Origin: Profftia sp020342455
GTDB taxonomy: Bacteria > Pseudomonadota > Gammaproteobacteria > Enterobacterales > Enterobacteriaceae
NCBI RefSeq assembly: GCF_020342455.1
Contig: NZ_CP080506.1
Coordinates: 310,001-374,000 of the forward strand
Direction: 5' to 3'
Length of the DNA stretch: 64,000 nt
The notes under the pieces were generated by a model that searched no databases, was not told the origin of the DNA, and was given only the letters and a program-made list of their open reading frames with translations. Both the position numbers and the translations under genes were made by a program. This document shows positions 26,234 to 38,894 of the stretch, piece by piece (the first letter of the stretch is position 1; the number at the start of each line of letters is the position of its first letter).

Positions 26234-28228
26234 ATGTTCTCTCGTAAAGAACTCGCTAATGCAGTACGTGTACTTAGTATGGACTCTGTACAAAAAGCTA
26301 ACTCCGGTCATCCAGGTGCTCCTATGGGTATGGCTGATATTGCGGAAGTATTGTGGCGAGATTATATGAATCATAATCCAATGAATCCAAATTGGGTCGA
26401 CCGTGATCGTTTTGTATTATCCAATGGTCATGGTTCAATGTTAATTTACAGCTTACTACATCTTACTGGTTATAACCTATCAATTGATGAGCTAAAAAAA
26501 TTTCGTCAGTTAAACTCTAAAACTCCTGGTCATCCAGAATATGGTCATACACCTAGTATAGAAACTACTACTGGCCCATTAGGGCAGGGTATAGCGAACG
26601 CAGTAGGTATGGCTATTGCAGAACGCACGTTAGCAGCACAGTTTAATCGTCTCCACCATCAAATAATCAATCATTATACTTATGTATTCTTGGGAGACGG
26701 TTGTATGATGGAAGGTATTTCTCATGAAGTTTGTTCTTTGGCTGGTACGTTAAAATTAAACAAACTTATACTTTTTTATGATGATAACGGTATTTCTATA
26801 GATGGTAACGTTAAAGGATGGTTTACGGATAATACTGCTAAACGTTTTGAATCCTATGGTTGGAATGTAATATATGGAGTAGATGGTCACGACTCTGTCG
26901 ATATCAAAAAATCTATTGAAAAAGCACGTAAAATTATAGATAAACCCTCTTTAATTATATGCAAAACTACTATCGGTTTTGGTGCTCCCAATAAAGCTGG
27001 ATCTCATGAAGCTCATGGTGCCCCATTAGGTACCACTGAAGTAGAAGCTACCCGTAAAGCATTAAACTGGCATTATAATCCTTTTGAAATTCCCCAAGAA
27101 ATATATACCCAGTGGGATGCTAAAAAAATAGGTGAAGCTAAAGAAAAAAACTGGGATAAAAAATTTGCTGCTTATGCAGTTGCTTTTCCTCTTCTTGCTA
27201 CTGAATTTAAACGTCGTATAAGAGGTCACCTTCCTTTTAACTGGTCTAAAGAATCAAGTAAATTTATAAACTATTTACAAGCAAATCCTTCTAATATAGC
27301 TAGTCGTAAAGCTTCTCAAAATACACTAGAAGCTTTTGGTAAGATACTACCAGAATTTTTGGGTGGATCTGCTGATTTAACACCAAGTAATCTTACTATG
27401 TGGTCTGGCTCTCATCCTATCCATAAAGTATTATCTGGTAACTATATTCATTACGGTGTACGTGAATTTGGTATGTCGGCGATAATGAATGGTATTGCTT
27501 TGCATCGTGGGTTTATCCCATATGGTGCAACATTTTTGATATTTATGGAATATGCACGCAATGCCATACGTATGGCATCATTAATGAAAATTCGTAATAT
27601 TTTTATTTATACCCACGACTCTATTGGATTGGGTGAAGACGGTCCAACTCACCAACCAGTTGAACAAATATCTAGTTTACGCCTAACACCAAATATTTAC
27701 ACATGGCGTCCCTGTGATCAAGTTGAATCAGCTGTTGCTTGGAAGTGTGCTATTCAGCGCAATGATGGTCCATCAGCTATTATCTTATCTCGTCAGACTC
27801 TTACTCAAATGATTCGTACTTCTGATCAAGTTGATAATATTTCTCGTGGTGGTTATATTTTAAGAGATTGTATAGGACATCCAGAACTAATATTAATTGC
27901 AACTGGTTCTGAAGTCGAGTTAGCAATGCATGCTGCAAATAAAATGACTGATGAAGGACTTAAAATACGAGTAGTCTCTATGCCTTCAACTGAAGTTTTT
28001 GATAAACAAGAAGATACATACCGTGAGTCGGTATTACCATTAGAAGTTACTGCTCGAGTTGCAATAGAGGCTGGTATTGCTGACTTTTGGTATAAATATA
28101 TCGGCCTTAAAGGCGATATTATTGGTATGACTACCTTTGGTGCATCTGCTCCTGCTGAAATACTGCTTAAAAAATTCGGTTTTACTGTAGATAATATTAT
28201 TGAAAAAGCAAAAGCACTACTAAAATAA
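26234..28228 (+). CDS. tktA: Transketolase
   Basis: Transketolase moves two-carbon units between sugar phosphates in the non-oxidative pentose phosphate pathway, using thiamine diphosphate. The 664-aa product matches the E. coli TktA length of about 663. Visible motifs are [15 protein letters not shown], the thiamine diphosphate region [13 protein letters not shown] with [41 protein letters not shown] and ATGSEVELA. The frame is open from an ATG at 26222, but I prefer the ATG at 26234. It gives [10 protein letters not shown] as in E. coli and has GGAG five bases upstream. With talB at 46-47 kb it supplies both carbon-shuffling enzymes, giving erythrose-4-phosphate for the shikimate pathway (aroQ, 61 kb) and ribose-5-phosphate. 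Confidence 0.97.
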   Translation: MFSRKELANAVRVLSMDSVQKANSGHPGAPMGMADIAEVLWRDYMNHNPMNPNWVDRDRFVLSNGHGSMLIYSLLHLTGYNLSIDELKKFRQLNSKTPGHPEYGHTPSIETTTGPLGQGIANAVGMAIAERTLAAQFNRLHHQIINHYTYVFLGDGCMMEGISHEVCSLAGTLKLNKLILFYDDNGISIDGNVKGWFTDNTAKRFESYGWNVIYGVDGHDSVDIKKSIEKARKIIDKPSLIICKTTIGFGAPNKAGSHEAHGAPLGTTEVEATRKALNWHYNPFEIPQEIYTQWDAKKIGEAKEKNWDKKFAAYAVAFPLLATEFKRRIRGHLPFNWSKESSKFINYLQANPSNIASRKASQNTLEAFGKILPEFLGGSADLTPSNLTMWSGSHPIHKVLSGNYIHYGVREFGMSAIMNGIALHRGFIPYGATFLIFMEYARNAIRMASLMKIRNIFIYTHDSIGLGEDGPTHQPVEQISSLRLTPNIYTWRPCDQVESAVAWKCAIQRNDGPSAIILSRQTLTQMIRTSDQVDNISRGGYILRDCIGHPELILIATGSEVELAMHAANKMTDEGLKIRVVSMPSTEVFDKQEDTYRESVLPLEVTARVAIEAGIADFWYKYIGLKGDIIGMTTFGASAPAEILLKKFGFTVDNIIEKAKALLK

Positions 28229-28274
28229 TCTACTATTTATATGTATTGTAGAATACAAATAATAATATTAAATT

Positions 28275-28298
28275 ATATGGAATAATTATTCCCCATAT
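28275..28298 (+). terminator. Possible tktA terminator hairpin
   Basis: GGAATAATTATTCC (28279-28292) is a perfect palindrome. It is extended by ATAT on the left and ATAT on the right, with two extra C bases on the right strand. It lies 47 bases after the tktA stop. No strong T-run follows, so termination is only suggested. Confidence 0.4.
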
Positions 28299-29255
28299 AT
28301 ACTTATAAAGTATGTGATAATCTTTATTGATTAGCGTTGATAATCTATATTATTATATACTTTATGGTATGTAGTTAATTTACTTACCTTGTTTAATTAT
28401 CAGCATAAAATAAACAACATAAAATATTAAAGCCGATATAAATAAATACACTATATTAATTGTAATAAAACTTATAAATACTAGTTTAAAATTATTTTAT
28501 AATATAGTACTAGTCAATTAATACTTATAGTGTCTGTAAATTTTATATCTTTATTGTTATAGATAAAAATAAGATAAGCACTTCATTATTTATATAATCT
28601 ATATATTACTCAGTAAATAATACTAGTATATATAATGTAATATCTTTTAAAAGTAGACTATCAATTCTAAAAGTAAATTTTTAGTGTATAAATAGATATA
28701 ATCTAGGTATTAATAAGTACCTATTACTGCATTAATATATTTATAGATAATATACTTTCGGGGTATATATTAGTATTTGAGAAATTAAAAATAAAGACAG
28801 ATAGTAAATTAGTTAATGCTCTTATTGATTTTAATTAATTATTACTGAATAGATAAAAAATACTTACTTTTTATTACTGTCCTTGATTAATGTTAGCTGA
28901 TGATATCTTTTATTTATATAATGATATATTGTATAATTTTCTGAAAATAATTTAAATATCTATTTAATAACAGAATATCTCTATATCTTTAAAAGAAATA
29001 TAATAATATAATTAATATTATTAAATATAATAATTATATATTACTTATATTATTTGTTTAAATATATATTTTTATTAGATATATAATGATATTAATTAAA
29101 TTTTATTTAATATAATATTTTGATAAAAGTAAAGACTACAAGTTTTTAAAATATGCTTTAAGTTTATAATATAACATTATAAAAATATTTTTAGTTAATT
29201 AAGATCCCAGTAATTTTTATTTATTCTTTATTATTAATAACTTAAGTTATTTCAA

Positions 29256-29330
29256 ATAAAATTATTAATATTTTTCTTGTAAATAAAATAAAATTATTAA
29301 TATTTTTCTTGTAAATAAAATAAAATTATT
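29256..29330. repeat. 32-bp tandem repeat, about 2.3 copies
   Basis: Copies at 29256-29287 and 29288-29319 are identical, and 29320-29330 begins a third. The repeat is non-coding and likely arose by slippage. There are no spacers between copies, so it is not a CRISPR. Confidence 0.92.
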
Positions 29331-29762
29331 TAATTTTTCATAAAAATTATTAAATGCATTATTACTGTAATAAATTTTTTTAATTTACATAACCAAATAT
29401 ATATCTTTATATTAATATATCATTAAATTCTTAAATAATATTTTAAAATCTTACTAACAATAGTAAGATAAAAAATACAGAAGATATTATAAAATATTTA
29501 GATCACTATATAGGTATCGATCTAAAAATAAAGCGCTTATTATTTCAAAGAAATATTGTAGAATAAAAATATTAATAATATTTTTTCTATAATCTTTTAG
29601 GATAGTTAAAACTAGATCTTAATATAAATAGTAATTTATAGATTAATAATATAATACTAACTAGACTGATTAAAATAACTAAGATATATAAGGGTGTTAA
29701 TAACACATTTTTTATTCTCATATATCTATTCAAGATAGATAGAAGATAAAATAAGTATTATT

Positions 29763-29786
29763 AAATAAATAAATAAATAAATAAAT
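29763..29786. repeat. AAAT microsatellite, six units
   Basis: Six uninterrupted AAAT units lie in the desert before mdtK. A slippage-prone tract of this type may vary in length between strains. Confidence 0.95.
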
Positions 29787-30733
29787 ATTCTTAGTATATA
29801 ATATAATTAATATTAATTTAATTAGTAAGATTAAATAATACCATCTTAGTTTGAATATAGCTCAGATACTTTATGTAATAAATAAATGATTGTTAGTAAG
29901 CATACGATTCATAGTATCAATGACCTCTTGTGTTTTCTAGTCTATTTCTATATTTACTTTTATCACCTAAAATATTTATATATCAAGTATTTTATAAGGT
30001 TATTACTTAATAATTTACACTAAAATTAATAATTATGTCTGAACTTATAATATTTAAAATATTAAAATACCTAATCTATATTTACTATAGAACTTATTTA
30101 TACTTAACTTAAAAGAGTGATGTATAATTATTTATTTTTATTAAATAAAACCTAACGCTTTTATCTTTCACTTTTGTAATATAAAATGATATACGTTATT
30201 AACTACTGATACACCTAGTTATAAATTTTATAATAACTCCTACGAAAATTTTATAACTTAGCTGAAAATTTTTTATCATATATAGATACTACCATAGCTG
30301 TATATTACACGATGCCGGTGAATATAAATAAATAATTTAGAATAATATTCTACATGAAATTAAATAGTAATTTGCTTAAAGTTATATTAAAAATTAAAAT
30401 ATACTTTTTTATTTTTATTGCTTTTTATAAATATAATGATTTGTTTATACTAAAGTAGTAAAAAATTTATTAAGTTTAATTTTTATATTTAAAAAATTAT
30501 TATTGTAATCTAGATAAATAGTACAATAATTATATCTATTTATAGAATTTGGGTTTGTTTACTAATTATAAAGAATATATAATATATCTAATTAAATTAT
30601 ATATTTACATTCTTAGTGTATTTTATAAGACTAAATTTTATTATTTTAATAAGTTTTAAATTATTTAGTTATATTTTTAATGTTTCTATAAAGATCTGTT
30701 TATTTTTTTATTATACAAATAAAAGGTGTATAT

Positions 30734-32104
30734 GTGCAGAAATATTGGATAGAGGCGTGCAGTTTATTAACTCTAGCTATTCCTGTGATTATTGCGCAAG
30801 TTTCACAAACCGCCATGGGTTTTCTTGATACTATTATGGCGGGTGGAGTCAGTGCTACAGATATGGCAGCAGTTGCAATTGGAACTTCTATTTGGTTACC
30901 AGTTATTCTTTTTGGACATGGATTATTACTCGCACTAATACCTATTATCGCACAATTAAATGGTGCTGGTCGACGCGATAAGATTATTCATCAAGTGCAA
31001 CAAGGATTTTGGTTAGTTGTAGGTATTTCTAGTATAATTATTACTGTACTTTATAATGCAAAATATATCATATATATGATGCATAATGTAGATCAGGATT
31101 TAACTGAAAAAGCTATTGGTTATTTACATGCTATTATGTGGGGAGTTCCTGGCTACCTATTATTTCAGGTATTGCGTAACCAGTGTGAGGGTTTATCAAA
31201 AACTAAACCAGGGATGGTAATAGGTTTTATTGGATTACTTGTTAATATACCTGTAAATTATATCTTTATTTATGGTAAACTTGGAGCACCAGCTCTTGGT
31301 GGTGTTGGTTGCGGTATAGCAACAGGAACAGTATATTGGGTTATGTACTTTATTATGCATTGGTATGTACGTCACTCTCCTAGCTTGAAGGATTTAAAAC
31401 CGAAACATATAGCAACACCACAATGGATAACAATTTATAGTTTAATTAATATTGGCATGCCAGTTGCTTTAGCACTATTTTTTGAAGTAACATTATTTGC
31501 AGTAGTTGCTCTATTAGTTTCACCTCTTGGTATTGTTTCAGTAGCTGGACATCAAATTGCTTTGAATTTTAGTTCAATGATGTTTGTACTACCTATGTCA
31601 TTAGGTGTAGCGGCTACTATTCGTGTTGGACATCTTCTTGGCGAAGGTTCAGCTGATAATGCAAAAATTGCGGCACATACTAGTCTCGCTGTCGGAATAA
31701 CTATGGCAGCATGTACAGCAATTTTTACGGTTATATTTCGTGAATCGATAGCTATGATCTATAATGATAACGATGAAGTAATTACTATGGCATCTCATTT
31801 AATGCTATTAGCAGCAATTTATCAAATTTCTGATTCTGTACAAGTTATTGGTAGTGGTGTCTTGCGTGGTTATAAAGATACTCGTTCTATTTTTTTTATT
31901 ACCTTTACAGCTTACTGGCTATTAGGATTGCCAGTAGGATATATACTTGCTCTAACCAATTACGTGATCCCAGCAATGGGGCCAAGTGGTTTTTGGACTG
32001 GATTTATTATTGGTTTAACTTCTGCTGCTGTAATGATAGCTATGCGTATACGTTGGTTACAAAATCATCCTTCTATATGGATATTACAGAGAGCAACTCG
32101 TTAA
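30734..32104 (+). CDS. mdtK: MATE-family multidrug efflux pump MdtK (NorM)
   Basis: MdtK exports cationic drugs and other toxic compounds across the inner membrane in exchange for Na+ or H+. The 456-aa product spans the membrane about twelve times and matches E. coli MdtK closely. Shared stretches include [67 protein letters not shown] and [20 protein letters not shown] (each given in part). The start is GTG (30734), which aligns with MQKY of E. coli and has AAAAGG upstream. An ATG two bases earlier is out of frame. The following tRNA-Val and pykF keep the E. coli order mdtK-valV-...-pykF with the intervening genes removed. Confidence 0.95.
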   Translation: MQKYWIEACSLLTLAIPVIIAQVSQTAMGFLDTIMAGGVSATDMAAVAIGTSIWLPVILFGHGLLLALIPIIAQLNGAGRRDKIIHQVQQGFWLVVGISSIIITVLYNAKYIIYMMHNVDQDLTEKAIGYLHAIMWGVPGYLLFQVLRNQCEGLSKTKPGMVIGFIGLLVNIPVNYIFIYGKLGAPALGGVGCGIATGTVYWVMYFIMHWYVRHSPSLKDLKPKHIATPQWITIYSLINIGMPVALALFFEVTLFAVVALLVSPLGIVSVAGHQIALNFSSMMFVLPMSLGVAATIRVGHLLGEGSADNAKIAAHTSLAVGITMAACTAIFTVIFRESIAMIYNDNDEVITMASHLMLLAAIYQISDSVQVIGSGVLRGYKDTRSIFFITFTAYWLLGLPVGYILALTNYVIPAMGPSGFWTGFIIGLTSAAVMIAMRIRWLQNHPSIWILQRATR

Positions 32105-32302
32105 TAGTTTAAATTTGTATAAATATTACATATTTATTTCAGTAAATTATCTTAAATAATTAAAATTATCTTGTTGAATTAAAGATACATTTATTATTTA
32201 GTACAATATTAAAGTAAATAAAATTTTTTATAATGAGTATTGTAAGTATTATTATATATCTTTAATATTGATTAAAATCTATATATAAACAATAATAAAT
32301 AT

Positions 32303-32379
32303 GCGTCCGTAGCTCAGTAGGTTAGAGCACCACCTCGACATGGTGGATGTCAGTGATTCGAATTCACTCGGACGCACCA
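32303..32379 (+). tRNA. valV: tRNA-Val (GAC)
   Basis: The acceptor stem GCGTCCG pairs with CGGACGC. The anticodon arm CCACC-TCGACAT-GGTGG carries GAC, the T-arm is GTGATTCGAATTCAC, the discriminator is A, and CCA is encoded (32377-32379). E. coli has a tandem pair valV-valW at this position downstream of mdtK. Only one copy is present here. The encoded CCA contrasts with the two tRNAs after 16S. Confidence 0.97.
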
Positions 32380-33174
32380 TAAATACTAATTTTAAGGTAT
32401 TTTTTCTATTGTTAGAATATTATTTTTTTATTAAAGATAAGTATAAGTATTTTGTATTTAGATCAATGTTTAAGTTTATAACCTATAAAATTATCTATAA
32501 TAGTATTATAGATATTAAAATGAAATGAGATGAAGAATAATTTATATTTATCCCTTACTATATAGTTTTTATTTTAAAACAGATTAATAGTCATAGACTA
32601 TATTTATTATTAAAATAATATACCATTAAGATCTTAGATAAATTATATTAGTAATATAAATTATTTAAATATATTAATGAGACAAAATAATAATATTATA
32701 AGACATCTTACGATAAAAATATTTTAAGTAGAGAACAAAGAAGTATATAAAATACATTAATTCTTATTAATTAGTATTAATAATCTGTTATAGTAAGAAT
32801 AGAGTTTGATTTTTCCTAAATAATTTATTTAAATCTGATATTATATGAATTGTGGATGATATTAATGTAATAATAATTATTAAACGATTGTAATTTTATT
32901 ACATGTTGTTAATATGAAAATTTTATATTAAAAATATACAATACTCTTAGCTAAGAGGTTCTTATTTCAACAAGATTATTTTATTTAAAATAACCTATAT
33001 AATTTAATGATAATTTATTTTAATTTGTATCAAGTAATTTGAATTACTTATATTTATAATTAAAGAGTATTTAATTTTTAAGTTATATACTTTTAGTATA
33101 TATTATCTCATACTTTATTTGAGCGCGACTATTACTTTTAAAATCCATCATGACTTGCAGAAAAAATAAACTTC
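32380..33174. other. Non-coding spacer between tRNA-Val and pykF
   Basis: These 795 bases replace the several kilobases that separate valVW from pykF in E. coli (valW, ydh genes, suf operon, ldtE, lpp). No remnant of those genes is readable. A 14-bp palindrome CTCTTAGCTAAGAG lies at 32944-32957. The pykF promoter should be in the last 150 bases. Confidence 0.65.
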
Positions 33175-34590
33175 ATGAAAAAGACTAAAATAGTATGCAC
33201 CATAGGTCCTAAGACCGAATCTGAAGAAATGCTTAATAATATGTTGACCGCCGGTATGGATGTCATGCGTCTAAATTTTTCTCACGGTGATTATAAAGAG
33301 CATGGAAGGCGCATTAAAAATATCCGTGCTGTCATGCAGAAAACTGGTAAGAAAGCAGCTATATTATTAGATACTAAGGGTCCAGAAATTCGTACTATGA
33401 AATTAGAAAGTGGTAAAGAAGCAGAATTAATTGTTGGTCAAACTTTTACTTTTACTACAGATCATAATAGTATAGTTGGTAATACAAGTCGTGTAGCAGT
33501 AACTTATCCAGGTTTTGCTACTGACTTAAAAATTGGTAACATTGTATTAGTTGATGACGGCTTAATTGGTATGGAAGTAATAGCAGTTTTAGAAAATGAG
33601 GTGGTGTGTAAGGTGCTTAATGCAGGTCATTTAGGAGAAAATAAAGGCATTAATCTTCCAGGCGTTTCAATTCAACTACCAGCTTTAGATGAAAAAGATA
33701 GGTGTGATTTAATATTTGGATGTGAGCAAAAAGTTGATTTTGTTGCAGCTTCATTTATACGTAAAGGTTCTGATGTAATAAAAATACGCGAACATCTTAA
33801 AGCACATGACGGCGAAAGTATTCAGATTATTTCTAAAATAGAAAATCAAGAAGGTCTAAATAATTTTGAAGAGATTTTAGATGCTTCTGACGGTATAATG
33901 GTAGCTCGTGGTGATTTAGGTGTTGAAATTCCGGTCGAAGAAGTAATTTTTGCTCAAAAAATGATTATTGAAAAATGTAACTGGGCAAGTAAAGTAGTGA
34001 TTACTGCTACTCAGATGCTTGATTCTATGATCAAAAAGCCACGTCCAACTCGCGCAGAAGCAGGTGATGTTGCAAATGCTATTTTAGATGGTACTGATGC
34101 TGTTATGCTATCTGGTGAAAGCGCTAATGGTAAATATCCTATAGAAGCAGTGAATATTATGGCATCTATCTGTGAACGTACAGATCGTGTTATGCACAAA
34201 CGGATTAAAACCATTCATAACAGCTTTAAATTGCATATTACCGAAGCTGTTTGTTGTGGAGCAGTAGAAATTGCAGAAAAATTAAATGCACATTTAATTA
34301 TTATTGCTACTTCTAAAGGTAAATCTGCTAAAGCTATACGTAAATACTTTCCAGATGCTATGATCTTAGCTTTAACTAATAATCCAGTTACTTCTCGCCA
34401 GTTAATTTTAAGCAAAGGGGTAGTTCCCATCTTGATAAAGGATATTATTTCTATTGATAATTTTTATCTTATCGGAAAAGAAGTAGCTATTACAAGCGGT
34501 TTAGCTCATCAAGGAGATGTAGTAGTGATGGTTTCTGGTGCACTAATGCCAAATGGTACTACTAATACCTCTTCTGTACATATTTTATAA
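33175..34590 (+). CDS. pykF: Pyruvate kinase I
   Basis: PykF makes pyruvate and ATP from phosphoenolpyruvate and ADP, the last step of glycolysis. The 471-aa product is full length. Its (beta/alpha)8 barrel motifs are intact: [40 protein letters not shown] with the catalytic lysine, [16 protein letters not shown] and [19 protein letters not shown]. The C-terminal allosteric domain is also complete ([20 protein letters not shown]). Overall likeness is to fructose-1,6-bisphosphate-activated PykF rather than PykA. The start ATG gives [15 protein letters not shown] as in E. coli. No strong Shine-Dalgarno precedes it. Confidence 0.97.
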   Translation: MKKTKIVCTIGPKTESEEMLNNMLTAGMDVMRLNFSHGDYKEHGRRIKNIRAVMQKTGKKAAILLDTKGPEIRTMKLESGKEAELIVGQTFTFTTDHNSIVGNTSRVAVTYPGFATDLKIGNIVLVDDGLIGMEVIAVLENEVVCKVLNAGHLGENKGINLPGVSIQLPALDEKDRCDLIFGCEQKVDFVAASFIRKGSDVIKIREHLKAHDGESIQIISKIENQEGLNNFEEILDASDGIMVARGDLGVEIPVEEVIFAQKMIIEKCNWASKVVITATQMLDSMIKKPRPTRAEAGDVANAILDGTDAVMLSGESANGKYPIEAVNIMASICERTDRVMHKRIKTIHNSFKLHITEAVCCGAVEIAEKLNAHLIIIATSKGKSAKAIRKYFPDAMILALTNNPVTSRQLILSKGVVPILIKDIISIDNFYLIGKEVAITSGLAHQGDVVVMVSGALMPNGTTNTSSVHIL

Positions 34591-35854
34591 TATAAAAAAT
34601 TTAAATGTTAGTTTGTTTACACTATTCTATCTTAGGAAGAAATTTATTCTCTATTATAATAATTTTTAATAATACATGTTAATATTAAAATAATTACTTA
34701 TACGTTATCCAAATAAAATATATGGAATAAGGTAATCAAAATTTCTATACACTAAAAGTCTTTTATACTTGATATTGTATAATATAATATAATAAAATTG
34801 CTTATTTAAGCTGTATGAATTTTCAATATATTTTATACGGTAGTAATATGTATTTTACATTTATATTATTTTAATAGTATAGTCTACTGGAATATATAAG
34901 CATTAACAACAACCTATACTTAAGTCAAATAACTTTTTGAATCAAAATTGCAATTAAAATACCTTAAATGGTAATAATATTATTTATAACATAGATAAAT
35001 TAAGATAATTATATTTCTCATTAAAAATGATAATAACTAAGTTAAAATTTAGTGAATGGACTATATAGTATATCATACCCAATAGTATTTAAAAAATATT
35101 AATAATTATATTTTAAATAGATATATCTTATTAAGAATATATCGTTATTAACGGTTGATTATAAATTACAGATAGATATAGTAACTATTATAGTAATATA
35201 TCATAACTTATAAAATTTACTTTAATTTAATTATCTTTGATAAATATTATATAAAGTATTATAGAATTATTGTGTTGTTAAATTTATATATTATTTAATT
35301 TTTATAATTTTATATAAAAGTATTGTTATGTTCTAAATTATAGTTTTTATTTACTCTATTTGATATTTATCATATAAATAAATATATCAAAAGCATATTA
35401 ACTTATTTTTTACCATAAAAACACTATTATTGAAAATATTTTGTGTTAATTATTGTTATAATTATTATAAATAAAATAAAAAATAGTCCTTATAAATAAA
35501 AAATGTGATACTAAATAATCTAGATATTGATATCTAATAAATTATCAACGATATATTAACTAATTCAAGTGTTACATAAGTAATATTTAATCTATATTAA
35601 ACTCATTAAATTATTAAATAAAAATATTTATGTATTAATATATGTAAAATTATTATATTATTTAAAATAATTTAATAATTATTTTATTATATTATTAAAA
35701 TCCTAATTATATTATTAGTATAATAGAAAAATAAGTAGTTATTAAAAATAATTAGGTAATTAATATGTTATTTTATTTCAAATAAATAATTAGGTTTTTC
35801 TTTTTATCAATTATTATTTGGGCTTAATAGATTAACTTTATAGCGTTTATAATT
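34591..35854. other. Non-coding desert between pykF and rlmB
   Basis: No gene is supportable in 1264 bases. In enterics rlmB follows rnr, which is absent here. No terminator-like hairpin with a T-run was found after pykF. Confidence 0.7.
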
Positions 35855-36595
35855 ATGAGCGAAATAATCTATGGCATTCACGCTATTAAGGTACTACTTA
35901 AACGTGATCCAAAGAGTTTTATTGAAGTATTTGTGACTAGTGGTCACAAAGATTGCAGCTTAATGTTGATAATAGCAGAAATAGAGAGAATAGGTATTCT
36001 AATTCATTTTGTACGTAGGTATGAGCTGAACGTAAAAGTAAATAGCGCTGTACATCAGGGAATAGTAGCTCATATACACATAAGAAACCATTATCAAGAA
36101 AAAGATTTACCTAAAATTTTAGAAAACCTAAAAAAACCACCATTTTTATTGATTCTTGATGGTGTAACTGATCCTCATAATCTAGGAGCATGTTTACGTA
36201 GTGCTGATGCCGCAGGAATACATATAGTAATTATCCCCCGTAATAGATCTGTACAGTTAAATGCAACTGTACAAAAAGTAGCTTGTGGTGCAGCTGCAAC
36301 AGTTCCAGTAATTAGTGTAACTAATTTAACTCGTACTATGCGTTTACTTCAAGATAAAAATGTATGGATTGTCGGTACCATGATAAATGCTGACTATGAT
36401 CTTTATCAAAGTAATATAACAAACCAAATGGGATTGGCATTTGTTATGGGATCCGAAGGCAATGGCATGCGTCGTTTAACTCGTGAACATTGCAATGAAC
36501 TTGTAAGTATACCTATGAATGGTAGTGTTTCCTCTTTAAATGTTTCAGTAGCAACTGGTATATGTCTATTTGAGGCTGTACGTAGGCGTGGATAA
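35855..36595 (+). CDS. rlmB: 23S rRNA (Gm2251) 2'-O-methyltransferase RlmB
   Basis: RlmB is a SPOUT-family enzyme that methylates the ribose of G2251 in the 23S rRNA P-loop. The 246-aa product starts MSEIIYGIHAIKVLL, with the N-terminal substrate-binding domain. It then has the three SPOUT motifs: NLGACLRSADAAG, FVMGSEGNGMRRLTREHC and SIPMNGSVSSLNVSVATGI, which form the S-adenosylmethionine knot. In E. coli the gene sits after rnr in the region also holding hfq-hflXKC-purA. Here it is a lone gene far from them, showing rearrangement. Confidence 0.97.
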   Translation: MSEIIYGIHAIKVLLKRDPKSFIEVFVTSGHKDCSLMLIIAEIERIGILIHFVRRYELNVKVNSAVHQGIVAHIHIRNHYQEKDLPKILENLKKPPFLLILDGVTDPHNLGACLRSADAAGIHIVIIPRNRSVQLNATVQKVACGAAATVPVISVTNLTRTMRLLQDKNVWIVGTMINADYDLYQSNITNQMGLAFVMGSEGNGMRRLTREHCNELVSIPMNGSVSSLNVSVATGICLFEAVRRRG

Positions 36596-36712
36596 TGCGT
36601 TGTATCCCGTGATATAATTGTGTACCTTACAAAAAGGTAGAGTTAATTTACAATAGTATGTATAAAAATTAATATTTGATTTATTATTTGCTAATTGTAT
36701 ATTTAATATATC

Positions 36713-36753
36713 TTATACAAGATATCCTTATTTTATAAGGATATCTTGTATAA
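36713..36753 (+). terminator. 19-bp perfect hairpin after rlmB, possible terminator
   Basis: The arms 36713-36731 and 36735-36753 are exact complements around a 3-base TTT loop and include the block GATATCCTTA/TAAGGATATC. It lies 118 bases after the rlmB stop. The three bases after the stem are T, but no long T-run follows. It could be a terminator or one of the structural palindromes seen elsewhere. Confidence 0.45.
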
Positions 36754-38530
36754 TTTAATGAAGTTAATTTTATAGAATTCACTTAGTTTTTTAAAAAAAA
36801 ATTTTCATCCCTTTAGTTACTATTTTATACTAAGTTTAGTAAAATATTTATTAATACATAATAAGTTATTATTATCCTATTTACTATTTTTCCTGTAAAT
36901 AATTTTATTTAGGTATAAATAATACAAATTATAGCTTTACTAAAATAACTAAGATTAGTTTATAAATTATTTACAACAAAATTTTTTATATTACTTGATA
37001 AAATATTTTAATACTTATAGTATAGATACACTTCTGATATTTTATTAGAGCTATTTTAATTAAAATAAATTTTATACTTATTATAAATAACATTATAATA
37101 ATATTATATTTATATACGATAATATATATCAAGGGAAGAAAATATTTTTATAAAATATGTAACTTTATGTATAGATAATATATTCATAGAATATAATAAT
37201 CTTTATTATATTTACAATATTTTCTTCTTAAAGAACTCTAAAATAGATATTTTAGTAATGATAAATAAAATGATATGCAATAGTATTGCATATTTTATTA
37301 TCCCTACTAGGTAGTAACTATTTTGCTAAAATTTATAAATTATGTTACTAAATTTCTTGGTTATTTGTTATAGATAAGATCTTATCTGATCCTATATTTT
37401 ATCATTTATTAAATCTTTTATAATTTTTTATGCTAATTAAATTATTGATAAATTATGATATTTTAGATTGATATATATTATTTTTTTTATTAATTAACTA
37501 ATATATTAGTCTATGAAATAGTATAGATATGGAGATATATTTGATATATAATCCTTTATTATATATCAAAAAAAAATTTATTAAGTTATTTTATAACTTC
37601 TAAAAAATATTATTATCTTATAATTTGTAAACATAGTATGTTGTCATGGTATATAGTTAGGTGAATAATTCTTTTAATTATTATCCCTATATAATATATA
37701 AGAATAATATCTAATTTATGCTAGTTTTATAAAAAATATGAAAATTTTTATATAAAAAAATAATTATATTTTAATTTTAAATATAATTTTAATTAATAAA
37801 TGTATTTTTTATTTAAATAAAATAATGATTTATATCATTAGATATATTTTAAAATGTAATATTATTTAATATTTTATTATAAATTATATTAAAATAACTT
37901 TTAAAATATATATTCAGTTTTAGGATATTTTAACGTCATTTAATAAACTTCAATAACTATTCTATCTTTTTATAGATTAAAAAAATAATATAATACCTAA
38001 AAAAACATCAATCTACTTAAAATTTTATATTTTTAATATAAAACTATTATTCTTTGCTTTATGTTTAAATGTTTTTTTTATTTAGATAATAATTTTTACT
38101 TACACATATTAGAGGTTTTTGATTTAATTATCACATATAGTATTAGCTATATGACTAATGATAAAATAATGAGATAATATCTAGATTGAGATTATAACAT
38201 TTTTTTAAATAAAATAAATACGTTTTATTAAAGGATACGATATTATTTTTTAGTCATTAAAAATTGTTATATATAAAAATCATTATGGATTTTAAAATAA
38301 ATAATGTGTTATATTTTATCTTCTTACTTTATTTATATTATTTTAAATCTATAAGTAATATAAAATTTATATATTGACAATGTCAACTTATCAGAGTTAG
38401 TATTCTTAATGTATACTCTCCTTTATATCAAGATATGTGGTATATACGTAATAATTCTTTAATCTTTAATATTATATATTTACTATATGAGTTTTTTATT
38501 TAAATTTAAATTTCTATATAGATGAATGAA

Positions 38531-38588
38531 AAAATATTGATTATAAAATTATCAATTAACTTATTGATAATTTTATAATCAATATTTT
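38531..38588. repeat. Perfect 26-bp inverted repeat, 6-base loop
   Basis: The arm 38531-38556 is the exact reverse complement of 38563-38588. It lies 306 bases upstream of udk with no other feature near it. Confidence 0.93.
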
Positions 38589-38894
38589 CTTAAATAAGAA
38601 TAAAAAATGCGTTTTGATTAGTAGAAATTTTTGATAGAGCATGATATGAATTTTTTTATTATTAAACAAAAAATAAACATCTTTGATAGATACGTTAAAA
38701 TCTTGTTAGAACACTAACGATAGATATTTAAGAAAATACATAGATTCATAATCTTATTATAGTATAACTTATTATGCATCTATAATATATTGAATTTAAT
38801 AAATACTTATCTATAGGAATAATATTTCCTGCATACAGTAGATACTATCTTACTTAAGATAATTTAATTAATTATTAATTAGGTATTAAATTAT

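Larger units (their letters stand above)
28229..30733. other. Non-coding desert between tktA and mdtK
   Basis: No gene is supportable in about 2.5 kb. It contains a hairpin just after tktA (28275-28298), a 32-bp tandem repeat (29256-29330) and an AAAT microsatellite (29763-29786). In E. coli, ribE (riboflavin synthase) flanks mdtK. I see no trace of it here. Confidence 0.7.
36596..38894. other. Non-coding desert between rlmB and udk
   Basis: No gene is supportable in about 2.3 kb. It contains two notable inverted repeats, 36713-36753 shortly after rlmB and 38531-38588 before udk, and several smaller AT palindromes. Confidence 0.7.

Noticed and set aside
29256..29330. Tandem repeat considered as a CRISPR array
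   Set aside because: The copies are directly adjacent without unique spacers, and no cas gene is in the window.
30616..30828. A 70-codon frame overlapping the mdtK start in another frame
   Set aside because: It is Phe/Ile/Tyr-rich, has no motif and overlaps the conserved N-terminus of MdtK.
32340..32528. A 62-codon frame on the + strand starting in tRNA-Val
   Set aside because: It begins inside the tRNA and continues into AT-rich spacer with a Phe/Tyr/Lys composition typical of random AT-rich DNA.
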